Source of the DNA: Gemmatimonadota bacterium
GTDB taxonomy: Bacteria; ARS69
Assembly (NCBI GenBank): GCA_030747075.1
Contig: JASLLL010000004.1
Coordinates: forward strand, 62,001-126,000
Direction: 5' to 3'
Length of the DNA: 64,000 nt
The number at the start of each line of letters is the position of its first letter. Position 1 is the stretch's first letter. Below the pieces are notes generated by a model. The model worked only from the letters and a program-made list of their open reading frames with translations. It searched no databases and was not told where the DNA came from. Shown here piece by piece: positions 33,787 to 42,775 of the stretch. Made by a program: the position numbers and the translations under genes.

Positions 33787-36297
33787 CTACTCCAAGCCGC
33801 CTCCTCCAGTGACATAGACCTTGCCACGCTCGCGGAACCCCCCACGGGTCAGGCCTTCCTCCCGGATCTGATCCAGCAGTCCGAAGCGGTGCAGTCTCTT
33901 GTTCAGGGACCTCCGCGAAATCCCCAGCCTCCGCGCGGCCCGGTGCTGACTTCCTCCGTCCAGTCTGAGCGCTTGCAGGATCTCCTCCTTTTCGTAAGTG
34001 GTAAGCCGCGCAGGGAGATCCTCCGGGGACTGGGCCTGGTTCAAGTGCCCACTGAAGCGGGTGGATCCGGCGGCGTATTCGATCTCCTTTGTCCCGATCT
34101 CCGTCCGGCTGTCCGGGGTGAGGAGCGCCGCCGAGTGAATCAGGCTGAACAGCTCCCGGATGTTCCCCGGCCAGGAATAGGTCGAAAGCAGGTTTCTCCC
34201 CTCCACGGAGATCTCCCTCGGGGGAGAGCCCTCGGTGCTCCGGACCACGCGCAGGGCCAGCGCGAGAAGAAGATCGAAGTCCTCCCTCCGTTCCCTGAGT
34301 GCGGGCACCGCCACGCAGAGTCCACCGAGGCGGTAGGCGAGGTCCGGGAGGAACTCCCCATGCATCGCCAGTTCGTGGAGGTTCCGATTCGTCGCGAAGA
34401 CGAAGCGCGCGTTCGCGGGGAATGAACGGTGTCCTCCCACGGGCCGGACCTCGTGCCGGTCCAGCACATGCAGGAGGTTCGCCTGCATGGAGGAGGATGC
34501 CTTGTCGATTTCGTCGAGGAAGACCGTGCCGCTTCTGGCCGCCCGAATGAGTCCGGGCTTCTCCGCTTCCGCTCCGGTGAAGGCTCCGCGCACATGGCCG
34601 AACAGTTCCGACTCCTGGAGCGTCTCCGGCAGAGATGCGCAGTTCACCACCAGAAACGGTTCCTCCGGCGAACTGCCGGACCGGTGGAGAATCTCCGCGA
34701 AGGAGGTCTTCCCCGCGCCGCTTTCACCCAGAATGAGCACCGGCCTGGAGCTCTTCGCATAGTGACACGCCCGGTCCAGAGCGGACCGGAAGCGACGGGA
34801 ACGCCACGGGATGGCCAGCGCCGTCCGGGCCATCGGAGTGGTCCGGTCCACCGGTTCTTCTTTGAGGTCGTGGAGTTCCAGAATGTCCTCTGTCACCCTT
34901 TCGTGAAGCGTCAGCGATGCCGGGTCTTCCTCTTCGGCGGACCGGGTCGCCGCCTCAAGGAGCGCGGCTCCCAGCGGGCTGTTGAGCTCTCCCAGCACCT
35001 CTCCGGCGGATGCCAGGCAGCGCCGGGCACGATCGGGCCGGTTCTCTTCTCCCAGCGCCCGGGCGATCTCCAGGAGTGTCCGTCCCACCTCAAACGGAAC
35101 ATGAATGCTCCTCAGACGACGCAGTGCCGCACGCAACCGGTCGTGTCCCGCTCGGCGGCGCCCCCTCGCACACAGGACGATTCCGTACGCGCGGATTGTG
35201 AGCGCTTCCTCTTTGGTGTCCCCGTTGCTTCCGCAGATGTCCAGTCCCTTGCGGACCCAACGCTCCGCGTCGGCGGGCTCTCCAAGCCGGAGTCGGTTCA
35301 GCCCGATTCTCCACGCCAGCTCTCCAGCGACTTCCCCGCCGGGGGAGGTCTCCCGCACAGACTCCCACGCCTGCCGATAGTGGTCCGCAGCGCCCGGGTA
35401 GTCCTTCCGATGCGAGAGCAGGTCTCCCAGGTCTTCATGCGCGAGGGCTGTGGCGTGCGGGTCGGTTTCCGGATCCGGGTCCGAGAGTACGGATCTCCAG
35501 AGGGCCTCCGCCTCGGAGGCTCTTCCGAGCTGGAACAGGATCCGTGCACGGGAAATGCGGCAGAAGAGAACGCCGCGCCACGCCGACTCCTCTGCCAGTG
35601 CCACGGCGCGCCCGCTGTACTCCTGCGCGGCGGAGAGGTCTCCGGTCAGACGCGCCACCACCGAAATGTCGAGCGCGATCCGGGCCACCATGGACGGTGC
35701 CCCCAACTCCGCGAAGCCCTCATAAGCCTCCAGGCGAAGTGCGAGCGCTTCCGCGTAGTGCGCGCGGATACGGTGGATGCGTGCGAGTCCCAGCTTGGCC
35801 AGCGCGATATTCCGCGCTTCGCCGAGTCGTTCCGCAGCCCCGAGCGACTCGTACATGGCTTGAATGGCCGGCCGGGTCCGCCCCTGCGACTGAAGCGCAT
35901 GCCCCAGCCAGCGGGCCGTCTCCGGAATCCACCGGTCGGTTCCCAGGGCGCGGAGTCTTGCGAGGCTTTCGGTGCAAGCCCGGACGCACTCTTCGGGATC
36001 TCCGCCGTGGCTTGCATCCCAGCCCGTCATGGCGTCCAGGGCGACACCCGCCACTCCGTCGCGGTCGATCCTCCGGACGAGGTCATCGCTCGTCTCCCGG
36101 AATCCTGCGCGGTCCGCAAGAATGGCATGGCACAGCGCCAGTTGGAGCAGTGCGTCGTGTCGAGCGTCTTCCGTGATGTCGTGGTCTGTAAGGAGTTCCT
36201 TCAGGGCTTCTGCCGCGATGGCGAACTCGCCCCGGACAAGCGTTTCTTGAATCCGGTCCCGCAGGATCCCGGACTCCGTGATGCCGGCTATAACCAT
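33787..36297 (-). CDS. TPR-linked sigma54-dependent transcriptional activator
   Basis: 836 residues. The N-terminal ~500 residues are helical TPR-like repeats and replace the usual receiver or GAF sensor. A central AAA+ domain (about 515-740) follows: Walker A GESGAGKTSF, sigma54-contact loop GHVRGAFTGA intact, Walker B GTVFLDEID, and RYSWPGN-type sensor II (STYSWPGNIRELF). The C-terminal Fis-type HTH is GSQHRAARRLGISRRSLNKRLHRFGL. ATG 36297 is preferred over TTG 36351 because it has GGAG at 8 nt. The gene is downstream of a small secreted protein and a sigma54-like promoter. The TPR module probably receives the signal. Confidence 0.92.
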   Translation of the reverse strand: MVIAGITESGILRDRIQETLVRGEFAIAAEALKELLTDHDITEDARHDALLQLALCHAILADRAGFRETSDDLVRRIDRDGVAGVALDAMTGWDASHGGDPEECVRACTESLARLRALGTDRWIPETARWLGHALQSQGRTRPAIQAMYESLGAAERLGEARNIALAKLGLARIHRIRAHYAEALALRLEAYEGFAELGAPSMVARIALDISVVARLTGDLSAAQEYSGRAVALAEESAWRGVLFCRISRARILFQLGRASEAEALWRSVLSDPDPETDPHATALAHEDLGDLLSHRKDYPGAADHYRQAWESVRETSPGGEVAGELAWRIGLNRLRLGEPADAERWVRKGLDICGSNGDTKEEALTIRAYGIVLCARGRRRAGHDRLRAALRRLRSIHVPFEVGRTLLEIARALGEENRPDRARRCLASAGEVLGELNSPLGAALLEAATRSAEEEDPASLTLHERVTEDILELHDLKEEPVDRTTPMARTALAIPWRSRRFRSALDRACHYAKSSRPVLILGESGAGKTSFAEILHRSGSSPEEPFLVVNCASLPETLQESELFGHVRGAFTGAEAEKPGLIRAARSGTVFLDEIDKASSSMQANLLHVLDRHEVRPVGGHRSFPANARFVFATNRNLHELAMHGEFLPDLAYRLGGLCVAVPALRERREDFDLLLALALRVVRSTEGSPPREISVEGRNLLSTYSWPGNIRELFSLIHSAALLTPDSRTEIGTKEIEYAAGSTRFSGHLNQAQSPEDLPARLTTYEKEEILQALRLDGGSQHRAARRLGISRRSLNKRLHRFGLLDQIREEGLTRGGFRERGKVYVTGGGGLE

Positions 36298-36328
36298 GAG
36301 TACGGCTCCGGTTCGAAGGGTGGAGGGA

Positions 36329-36634
36329 TCACGATCTCGGGAGTCGGACAAGGATCTGGCAGGCGATACGGACCCAGCGGTCCTTCGCCGTGGCGCGCGG
36401 TGCGGGTGTCTGATTCACCCTCGGGCGCGCGGAGCGGTCAGTTCCGTCCGTGGCGGGAATGGCCGCCCGGTCGAGGAACGCCCCGGCAGGGGCTTCCGGC
36501 TCTCCGTCTGTGAGGATCTCCCGGATGTTCAGCGAGGGGATCAACTCTGCGCGAGCACTCCCCACCGGAACCAGAAGGAGCGCGGCCCACAGACCGGCGA
36601 GCGTTCCGATCTTCGAGTATTTGTGCATATTCAT
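36329..36634 (-). CDS. Small secreted protein of unknown function
   Basis: 101 residues with a clear signal peptide (MNMHKYSKIGTLAGLWAALLLVPVGSARA) and a short Pro/Arg-rich mature part. No family recognised. ATG 36634 follows GAAAGGCGGCG. It ends 32 bases before the ATG of the sigma54 activator and shares its transcript. It could be a signal or an accessory for that TPR regulator (inference). Confidence 0.6.
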   Translation of the reverse strand: MNMHKYSKIGTLAGLWAALLLVPVGSARAELIPSLNIREILTDGEPEAPAGAFLDRAAIPATDGTDRSARPRVNQTPAPRATAKDRWVRIACQILVRLPRS

Positions 36635-37012
36635 CGCCGCCTTTCAGGACCGGGCGATGCCCGGATGGCTCGTGTACCCGGATCTCTCCGGGCAGAGGCG
36701 GACGCTCGGGTCCGCCGGACGGTCCCGGACTCCGCGAGGATCGTGCCAGTTTCGTTCCCGAACCGGGGGTCCCCTGATGCCACGAAGGGCGATTCCTCGA
36801 CGGTCCCTCTCGGGAACCGGAACGCAAGGGCCAGAGAACCGGCCCTTGGTGGCCATATTACTGAAAGTGACAAGCCAAAACTGACATTTTTACCCGACGC
36901 TTTGCAAAAATACCCTGGTGTTGCCCGGCATCTCCTATCCCTCGCGGGGGGCTCCGGCCCTGCGCGGAGATTGCATCGGGCGAAATCCCGCTGGATGGGC
37001 TATTCTGCCCCC
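36635..37012. other. Divergent regulatory region
   Basis: No coding sequence is supported in these 378 bases. They contain a sigma54-like promoter facing left (36733-36748) and an AT-richer patch around 36850-36920 (TTACTGAAAGTGACAAGCC and neighbours) that stands out from the GC-rich surroundings and may hold further promoter or activator sites. Confidence 0.6.
36733..36748 (-). promoter_or_regulatory. Sigma54-like -24/-12 promoter
   Basis: On the minus strand: TGGCACG-ATCC-TCGCG. The -24 half is perfect and the GG-N10-GC spacing is exact; the -12 half deviates from TTGCA at two positions. It lies about 100 bases upstream of the small secreted protein and the sigma54 activator gene, suggesting autoregulation. 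Confidence 0.6.
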
Positions 37013-38131
37013 ATGATGCCTACTTCACCGAATTCAGCCTCTGTCTTCCCGACTCCGGCGGGGCCGGTTCTCGCCGTCTGCGGGTGGAGCGGATCCGGGA
37101 AGACGACGCTTCTGGACCGCGTGATTCCGGAGATCACTGCTCGCGGGCTGTCCGTGGCGGCGCTCAAGCACGATGCCCACGGCCTGAAGGTGGATCCGCG
37201 GGGGAAGGACTCGGATCGCCTCTTCCGGGCGGGTGCCGATGTTGTCCTCCATGCGCCGGGCCAGTCGCTCATCCGTCGGCATGCTCCCGCCGGGGGAGAG
37301 CTGCCCTCGGTGGTGGCCGCGCTTCTCGGCGAGTACGACCTCGTCCTTGTGGAGGGGCACAAGGGAACTCCGCTGCCCAAGGTCTGGCTTCGGAATGAAG
37401 CCGGGGACGATCCTCCTCCGGAAGTCACGGAGATCCTCCACGATCTCCCATGGGACTCCGACCGGCCTTCCGCGTTCTTGCATCTGCTGGATTCGTGGCT
37501 TCCGACCGCCTGGCGGAGACCTCCCGTCCATGCCGGCGTGCTCATCGGTGGCGGCAGCCGAAGGATGGGGCGTCCCAAGCACCTCCTGCGCGTCGATGGG
37601 CGGACCTTCGTCGAACACGCGGTCGAGACGCTGTCTCCGCTGGTGGACGGGGTGGTCCTGCTCGGCAGCGGGGATCTCCCCGCTTCCTGCCGGGAATTGC
37701 CGTGTCTTCCGGACCCTCCCGGTCTCGGCGGACCGCTGTCAGGGATACTGGGCGCGCTCCGGTGGGCTCCGGCGGCCACCTGGATGGTCGTCGCCTGCGA
37801 CCTCCCGAGGATCGGTCCGGAAGCCATCTCCTGGCTGCTGGACCAGCGTGCTCCCGGGGTCCATGCCGTGCTTCCCCGGCGGGATGCGGCGGGCGTCGAG
37901 CCGCTGCTTGCGCTGTATGACGCGCGGGTCCGGGTTCTGCTGGAGCGGCTGGCCGCCGCGCGCTGTCTGGCACCCTCCGCGCTGGCCCCCCACGCCCGGG
38001 TACAGACGCCCATTCCCCCGAAGGCCATTCTGGGATCGTGGCAGAATGTCAACACGCCGGAGGATCTGGCCCGCATATCCAGGCCGCACGAGGCGGATTC
38101 GGGCGAAATCAGCGATTCCGGGGCCGTTTAG
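37013..38131 (+). CDS. MobB-MobA fusion, molybdopterin-guanine dinucleotide biosynthesis
   Basis: 372 residues in two domains. Residues 1-165 are MobB: P-loop AVCGWSGSGKTTLLDRVI, KHDAHGLKVDPRGKDSDRLFRAGA and VLVEGHKGTPLPKV. Residues 175-360 are MobA: AGVLIGGGSRRMGRPKHLLRVDG, VACDLPRIG and the closing WQNVNTPEDL. MobA attaches GMP to molybdopterin; MobB assists by binding GTP. Two Met codons (37013, 37016) start the frame; the ribosome binding site is weak. Fusions of the two are known. It supplies DMSO-reductase-type enzymes, none of which is in the window. Confidence 0.93.
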   Translation: MMPTSPNSASVFPTPAGPVLAVCGWSGSGKTTLLDRVIPEITARGLSVAALKHDAHGLKVDPRGKDSDRLFRAGADVVLHAPGQSLIRRHAPAGGELPSVVAALLGEYDLVLVEGHKGTPLPKVWLRNEAGDDPPPEVTEILHDLPWDSDRPSAFLHLLDSWLPTAWRRPPVHAGVLIGGGSRRMGRPKHLLRVDGRTFVEHAVETLSPLVDGVVLLGSGDLPASCRELPCLPDPPGLGGPLSGILGALRWAPAATWMVVACDLPRIGPEAISWLLDQRAPGVHAVLPRRDAAGVEPLLALYDARVRVLLERLAAARCLAPSALAPHARVQTPIPPKAILGSWQNVNTPEDLARISRPHEADSGEISDSGAV

Positions 38132-38179
38132 CGGGGGATATCCCGCCTCTCCGAACAAAACACGAGTATTCGTCCCGTA

Positions 38180-38193
38180 AAGTTTGTAAACTT
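38180..38193. repeat. Small AT-rich dyad upstream of the beta-helix gene
   Basis: AAGTTT-gt-AAACTT, a perfect 6-bp inverted repeat with two-base spacer, about 92 bases before ATG 38285, in otherwise GC-rich DNA. Could be a regulator site. Confidence 0.35.
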
Positions 38194-38284
38194 CCGTCAC
38201 GCGCCGCAACAACGATGTTCTCCCCCCAGACCCGGGGCGGTGCGAATCAGCGGATCTTCGACCCTCGCGAAAGGGGATCGCGTC

Positions 38285-39685
38285 ATGCGTAAGGCACACA
38301 TTCTGATTTGTGGGGGACTCGTCGTCCTTCTGGCCACCGCGGCCGGTGCGGCGACGGTATTTGTGCCCGCAGATTATCCCACGATCCAGCAGGCCATCGA
38401 CGGTTCCGTGGCGGGCGACCAGATCATCGTTTCGCCGGGAACTTACGAGGAACAGCTCGTCCTTGCCAAGGATGTCACCGTGACCGGCTCCGGTCCCGGC
38501 GTCACCGTGGTCCGTTCACCGGACACGCTCACCGAGTACTTCACGACGAGCGCGAACAACTACCCGGTCGTGTATTTCACCGGCACGCTCAACGCAGTCG
38601 TTGAAGAGCTGACGGTGGACGGAGCGGGGAAGGGAAATGCGAACAGCCGGTTCATCGGAGTCGGCTTCTACAACGCGGGTGGTTCGCTCCTGAACTGCAC
38701 CGTCACCGATGTGCGGGACACGCCGTTCAGCGGCGCGCAACATGGGGTTGGCATCTACGCCTACTCCGACGGCGGCGGCTACCCGACTCACAATGTGCTG
38801 CTCTCCCGGTGCCGTGTGACGGACTATCAGAAGGCGGGCATCGTGATGAACGGCACCCAGCTTCTGGGCACCGTGACCGAGTGCATCGTGTCCGGCGCCG
38901 GGCAGACCTCCGTGACCGCACAGAATGGGATCCAGTTCGGTTACGGATGCAGCGGCATGGTCAACACCTGTCAGGTGCGGGACCATTCGTACACGGGCGC
39001 GTCGTGGACCGCGTCCGGGATTCTCGCGTATCAGGCGGGGAATCTGGATGTCGTTTCCTGCCCGCAGATCGCGCACAACCAGATGGGCGCCTACTTCGTC
39101 ATGACTTCCGGCACCTTTACCGACAACACCCTCTATTCCGGCGCACTGGGGCAAGGTGCGGGGGGTAGCTACTGGGGGCTTGGTGTGGATCGGGAGGGAG
39201 CCCATTCGCCCGCTCCTGCGGTCTGGACCGAAGACCTGCTGCCGCCGTTGGCCGGGCGAAGCACGACCACGGTTCTCGTGAACTCGTGCAGCTTTGCGGG
39301 GGACGGTACAGGCTCCGGCACCGGGATCGGCGCATGGGCGCAAAACGGAGACAATGTTTCGCTGTCCGTGGATACCTGCGACATCACCCAGTGGACCTGG
39401 GGTGTGGAGGTGTGGGACGACGGGTCGGCTGCGGCTTCCGTCGGAGTTCACAGTTGCTGCATTCGCTCCAACACGAGCGAAGGTGTGGTGAACTACACCG
39501 CCACGGATGTCATCGCGACCAACAACTGGTGGGGAAGCACGAGCGGTCCTTCGGGCGAGGGGCCGGGAACGGGAGACGCGGTTTCCACCGGAGTAGTCTT
39601 TGCTCCGTGGCTCTCCTACAATCCCTGCAACCCGGTTTCCGTCGAAGATGTCTCCTGGGGCCGCGTGAAGGGATTCTACCGGTAG
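38285..39685 (+). CDS. Secreted right-handed beta-helix protein
   Basis: 466 residues: signal peptide (MRKAHILICGGLVVLLATAAGA), then VFVPADYPTIQQAIDGSVAGDQIIVSPGTYEEQLVL, the classic opening of NosD/pectate-lyase-like parallel beta-helices, and repeats such as LLSRCRVTDYQKAGIVMNG and SCCIRSNTSEGVVNYT. NNWWGSTSGPSG is the usual final coil. The product ends in VEDVSWGRVKGFYR, a short tail that may be a lineage-specific motif; there is no FlgD-like domain. No catalytic residues can be assigned. ATG 38285 lies behind AAAGGGGATCG. Confidence 0.85.
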   Translation: MRKAHILICGGLVVLLATAAGAATVFVPADYPTIQQAIDGSVAGDQIIVSPGTYEEQLVLAKDVTVTGSGPGVTVVRSPDTLTEYFTTSANNYPVVYFTGTLNAVVEELTVDGAGKGNANSRFIGVGFYNAGGSLLNCTVTDVRDTPFSGAQHGVGIYAYSDGGGYPTHNVLLSRCRVTDYQKAGIVMNGTQLLGTVTECIVSGAGQTSVTAQNGIQFGYGCSGMVNTCQVRDHSYTGASWTASGILAYQAGNLDVVSCPQIAHNQMGAYFVMTSGTFTDNTLYSGALGQGAGGSYWGLGVDREGAHSPAPAVWTEDLLPPLAGRSTTTVLVNSCSFAGDGTGSGTGIGAWAQNGDNVSLSVDTCDITQWTWGVEVWDDGSAAASVGVHSCCIRSNTSEGVVNYTATDVIATNNWWGSTSGPSGEGPGTGDAVSTGVVFAPWLSYNPCNPVSVEDVSWGRVKGFYR

Positions 39686-39734
39686 TGCACTTCGGCCGCC
39701 CGTGCGCGGCGGTCGGACGCACCGAAGAAAAAGG

Positions 39735-39762
39735 GCCCGGACGCACAGGGAGGCGTCCGGGC
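39735..39762 (-). terminator. Hairpin terminator reading leftward
   Basis: GCCCGGACGC (39735-39744) pairs perfectly with GCGTCCGGGC (39753-39762), loop of eight. Read on the minus strand it is followed by CCTTTTTCTTC, giving a terminator-like form for leftward transcripts; rightward there is no T-run. Confidence 0.55.
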
Positions 39763-39979
39763 CTGATCGCGTTCCGAGGCGGGAGGTGGCGGATCGTTCT
39801 CTGCTCTGCAGGCGACCCGAGCCATCCCCCCTCGGGTCTCCACCACCTCGCCGCCATCGGAACGGGAAGCTGATTTCCAGCGCTCGGTCCACTGAGCACC
39901 ACGGACCAGTTTACGAGTACCGGGTCAGGAAAGCAAGAACCAGGGACAAGAAAATGCCCCGGCTCCGACTCTCCGGCAA

Positions 39980-40002
39980 GGGGCGGGAACCGTTCCCGCC
40001 CC
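39980..40002 (-). terminator. G/C hairpin after the multihaem cytochrome stop
   Basis: GGGGCGGGAAC (39980-39990) and GTTCCCGCCCC (39992-40002) form a near-perfect 11-bp palindrome just beyond the stop of the leftward cytochrome gene. No T-run is adjacent. Confidence 0.4.
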
Positions 40003-40011
40003 CCGGTGGAG

Positions 40012-40683
40012 CTACTCGTTGTAGCGCTCCTTGTACATCTCCCGGAGCGCGGCGGCTTCTTCCACCGAAAGCCCCTTCATCCAGAGGTGGTCCTTCCCGG
40101 TCAGGAAGGTCTCCACCTTCTGGCGGTACTTGTTGCCCATCTCCTCGCTCTTCAGCTCCGCGGCCTCGATCACGGCCGGGAGGAAATCCATGTAGAAGTG
40201 CTTGGAGACCTCGTACATACCGTGCCAGTGCGTATAGTCCGGGCCCATCATGCTGGCACCGTGCCGTGCGCGACGGCCTTCGTGGTGCCAGAGTTCCCAG
40301 AAGATCCACTGCACATTGTGCTCGAACGGCGCGTCGGGCTTCAGGACGCCGTCGGCCTTGAGGTCGGTCATGAACTGCTTGGCGGGCTTGGCGAACTTCT
40401 CGTTGTACAGCACGACGAGGCTGTCGAACTGCTCGTAGAAGTTCTTCGTGTGCGTGTCGCTGTGGCAGTTCCGGCAGGCGCCCATCATCTTCTCCCGCCG
40501 TTCCTCCCAGGTGACGACCTCCGCGACTTTCCGCTCCACCGACTTCTTCACCAGCTCGTAGTCCTCGACGACCTTCTCGATGGTGTTCACCTTCGAGCCG
40601 ACCTCCGGGATCGCGCACTCGGCTACCGTCCTCCGGCACCCGAAGCGATCGAGCCGCTGCCACTCCGGCTCGTCGCAGGTCTA
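40012..40683 (-). CDS. C-terminal fragment of hydroxylamine-oxidoreductase-like multihaem cytochrome c
   Basis: About 223 residues remain, ending in KERYNE. The visible part is the HAO-type C-terminus: a single haem site GACRNCHSDTHTKNF, then YNEKFAKPAKQFMTDLKADGVL, IFWELWHHEGRRARHGASMMGPDYTHWHGMYEV and the helical tail. HAO-family proteins are normally about twice this length with seven or eight CxxCH sites, so the N-terminal half with the signal peptide is missing. The frame is cut at TAG 40683-40681 just inside the junction. From there rightward the DNA codes the opposite strand. A natural pseudogene or an assembly gap are both possible. A GTG at 40590 would give only 192 residues. Confidence 0.85.
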
Positions 40684-40715
40684 ACTTAGAGAGTGGTACA
40701 ACATGTCCCGGGCAG

Positions 40716-41276
40716 GTCACGGGGATCTTCCAGTTCCTCTTCGGGTGGGACGGGGGCGCGGGCGTGCGCGGCACTCTTCATCGGGGAGCGGCGGTGCTGT
40801 TCTCGGTCGGGTGCGTGTGGCACCTCATCTACCTGTGTACGGCGCGTGGCCGCCAGTTCCTGCGTGACATGTGGCCGCGGATCTCGGACGGGGCGGATCT
40901 CTGGAACATGCTGCTCCACAACCTCGGGCGCCCGGAGTCCCCGCCGCGCTTCGGACGATTCAGCTTTGTGGAGAAGATGGAATACTGGGCGCTCATCTGG
41001 GGATCGGTCATCATGGCGGGGACCGGCCTCTTCCTCTGGTTCGACAATGTGGCCGTTCAGTACATCCCCAAGGGAGTGCTGGATGTTCTCCTGATCATCC
41101 ACTTCCTGGAAGCAGTGCTGGCGACGCTCGCGATTGCCATCTGGCACTTCTATTTCACCGTGCTGCGGCCGGGCGTGTACCCGGGGAATCCATCGTGGCT
41201 GACGGGGAAGATGCCGCTGGAAATGCACCGCCACGAGCATCCGGCGGAGTACGATGCGGAGGATGTGGACGCGTAG
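40716..41276 (+). CDS. Cytochrome b (FdnI/b561-like) lacking its N-terminus
   Basis: Homology starts near 40716 (IFQFLFGWDGG) with no start codon or ribosome binding site until GTG 40764. The visible protein has the middle and C-terminal membrane helices: RGTLHRGAAVLFSVGCVWHLIYL and LLIIHFLEAVLATLAIAIWHFYFTVLRPG, with His residues that ligate haem b in this family, and a soluble link (RRGRQFLRDMWPR-like). The first helix, about 50 residues, is missing. Such cytochromes b pass electrons between quinone and multihaem cytochromes c, so it may be the partner of the fragment at 40012, its head-to-head neighbour. Confidence 0.82.
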   Translation, partial: VTGIFQFLFGWDGGAGVRGTLHRGAAVLFSVGCVWHLIYLCTARGRQFLRDMWPRISDGADLWNMLLHNLGRPESPPRFGRFSFVEKMEYWALIWGSVIMAGTGLFLWFDNVAVQYIPKGVLDVLLIIHFLEAVLATLAIAIWHFYFTVLRPGVYPGNPSWLTGKMPLEMHRHEHPAEYDAEDVDA

Positions 41277-41554
41277 GGGAGACCCGGCCACTTGGCGCCG
41301 TGTGGTATACTCCACGCATGAACCGCATCCTGCTCTTCGCATCACTGCTTATCGCGACCGCTCTGCCCGCCGGGACGACTCCGGCACCTCCCACACCACC
41401 AGACCCCCTTCATTCCGGCTTGGGCTGAGCTCTCACTTGGACGATGATCTGACGAGGGGCGGACGGCCCCGCGGGTCCCCGGCTTCACGGGGCTGCCGAC
41501 TTCCGGAGGGGCACTCTGCGCGAGCTTCCTGTCATCGTCGCGACACTGGCCGGA
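41277..41554. other. Short region with a tiny signal-peptide frame
   Basis: A 36-codon frame from ATG 41318 to 41428 begins like a signal peptide (MNRILLFASLLIATALPAG) and stops after a Pro-rich stretch. A TATACT lies just upstream. It may be a small secreted peptide or the decayed start of a lost gene; support is weak. Confidence 0.35.
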
Positions 41555-42775
41555 ATGTGTGCGCTCGGGTTTCCCGTGCGCGCGATGCTCCGGCGTGCGG
41601 GGGCACCCCCGGCCGTCTCGCTGATGGCGCTGGGAGTCCTCATCGGGCCGGGCGTTCTCGACTGGATGCCCGCCGCATGGGACGGCGTTTTGGAGACGAC
41701 CTCGCGCGCCGCCTTCGTCGTGCTTCTACTGAGGGCGGGGCTGGACCTTCCACCCGGGGTTCTGCGCACGGTGGCCGTGCCGGCACTCGTATTCGGGACG
41801 GTGCCGGTGGCCGCCGAGTTTGCGGTCGTCACGGGGCTGGCGCGCGTCTTCCTCTTCGATCACTGGGTGCTTGCGCTCCTCGCCGGGGTACTCGTGGCCG
41901 CGGTCTCTCCAGCCGTGATTCTGCCGACCATGCTCTCCCGCAAGAAACGGGGGTGGGGGAGCGCGCGAATGGTGCCGGATCGAATCATTGGACAGACGCT
42001 TGTGAACGCCATCCTCGCCCAGACGGGAATCCTGTGCCTCCTCGCGGTCCTGGACCCCGGACGGTCCGCGCAGGGCGCCGTGTGGAGTCTCGCGGCGTTT
42101 CCGCTCGCGGTGGTGGGCGGCGGGGCGGTCGGCGTCGCGGTGGGTCGCTGGGGGATCCCCCGCGCCGTACTGCAGGCGCTCCCGTCGTGGGCCGCCACCC
42201 TTGTCGTACTGGGCGCCGGGCTGGGCGTGTACTTCGGGTGTGGTCTCCTCGGGCTTGAGGCCGTGGTGGCGGCGCTGGCCGCGGGGGTCGCGGTCCGCGT
42301 CCGTCTCCCGGACGGCGCGCCCGGGATTCGGGCGGGGCTGCATCGCGTCTGGCAGGTTGCGGAAGTCGTTCTTTTCGTGAACCTGGGTTCGCAGATCGAC
42401 CTGTCCGGGCTGAGCCGGTCCGACCTTGTGCTGAGCCTTCTCGCGGTGCTGGGGGTCGCTCTTGTCGCAAGGCTTGCCGTGGCCCGGCTGCTCGTCGCCC
42501 GGACATCACTGACGGCGCCGGAGCGACGCTGTGTGCTGCTGGCCCATGTGCCCAAGGCGACCATTCAGGCAGTGTTCGGGGCTCTGCCGCTCCTGAAGAT
42601 CCGCGAATGGGGCCTCACTTCCATGGAGGACGCGGGGCAGGTCCTCCTGCTTCTCTCCGCGCTGGCGATCGTGGCGACCGCACCGATCGGAGCCTGTCTT
42701 CTGGAGCGGGTGAGTGCCCGAGCCGCCACGGGAACCCCGTCGCCTTCCTCTCGCCCCGGAGCGGTCGCGCCCTGA
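41555..42775 (+). CDS. Cation:proton antiporter (Na+/H+ exchanger family)
   Basis: 406 residues with about 11 hydrophobic helices, matching the CPA fold: PAVSLMALGVLIGPGVLDWMP, VLLLRAGLDLPPG (the conserved acidic helix), AAVSPAVILPTML, and the paired helix QVAEVVLFVNLGSQIDL. ATG 41555 is used, but the frame is open and protein-like upstream (RELPVIVATLAG); a non-standard start at 41516 after GGAGGGG would add 13 residues of the first helix. It exchanges Na+ or K+ for protons at the inner membrane. No regulatory TrkA domain. Confidence 0.88.
   Translation: MCALGFPVRAMLRRAGAPPAVSLMALGVLIGPGVLDWMPAAWDGVLETTSRAAFVVLLLRAGLDLPPGVLRTVAVPALVFGTVPVAAEFAVVTGLARVFLFDHWVLALLAGVLVAAVSPAVILPTMLSRKKRGWGSARMVPDRIIGQTLVNAILAQTGILCLLAVLDPGRSAQGAVWSLAAFPLAVVGGGAVGVAVGRWGIPRAVLQALPSWAATLVVLGAGLGVYFGCGLLGLEAVVAALAAGVAVRVRLPDGAPGIRAGLHRVWQVAEVVLFVNLGSQIDLSGLSRSDLVLSLLAVLGVALVARLAVARLLVARTSLTAPERRCVLLAHVPKATIQAVFGALPLLKIREWGLTSMEDAGQVLLLLSALAIVATAPIGACLLERVSARAATGTPSPSSRPGAVAP

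Larger units (their letters stand above)
39686..40011. other. Intergenic region between convergent genes
   Basis: No coding sequence is supported in these 326 bases. They contain two strong G/C hairpins (39735-39762 and 39980-40002). Confidence 0.6.
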
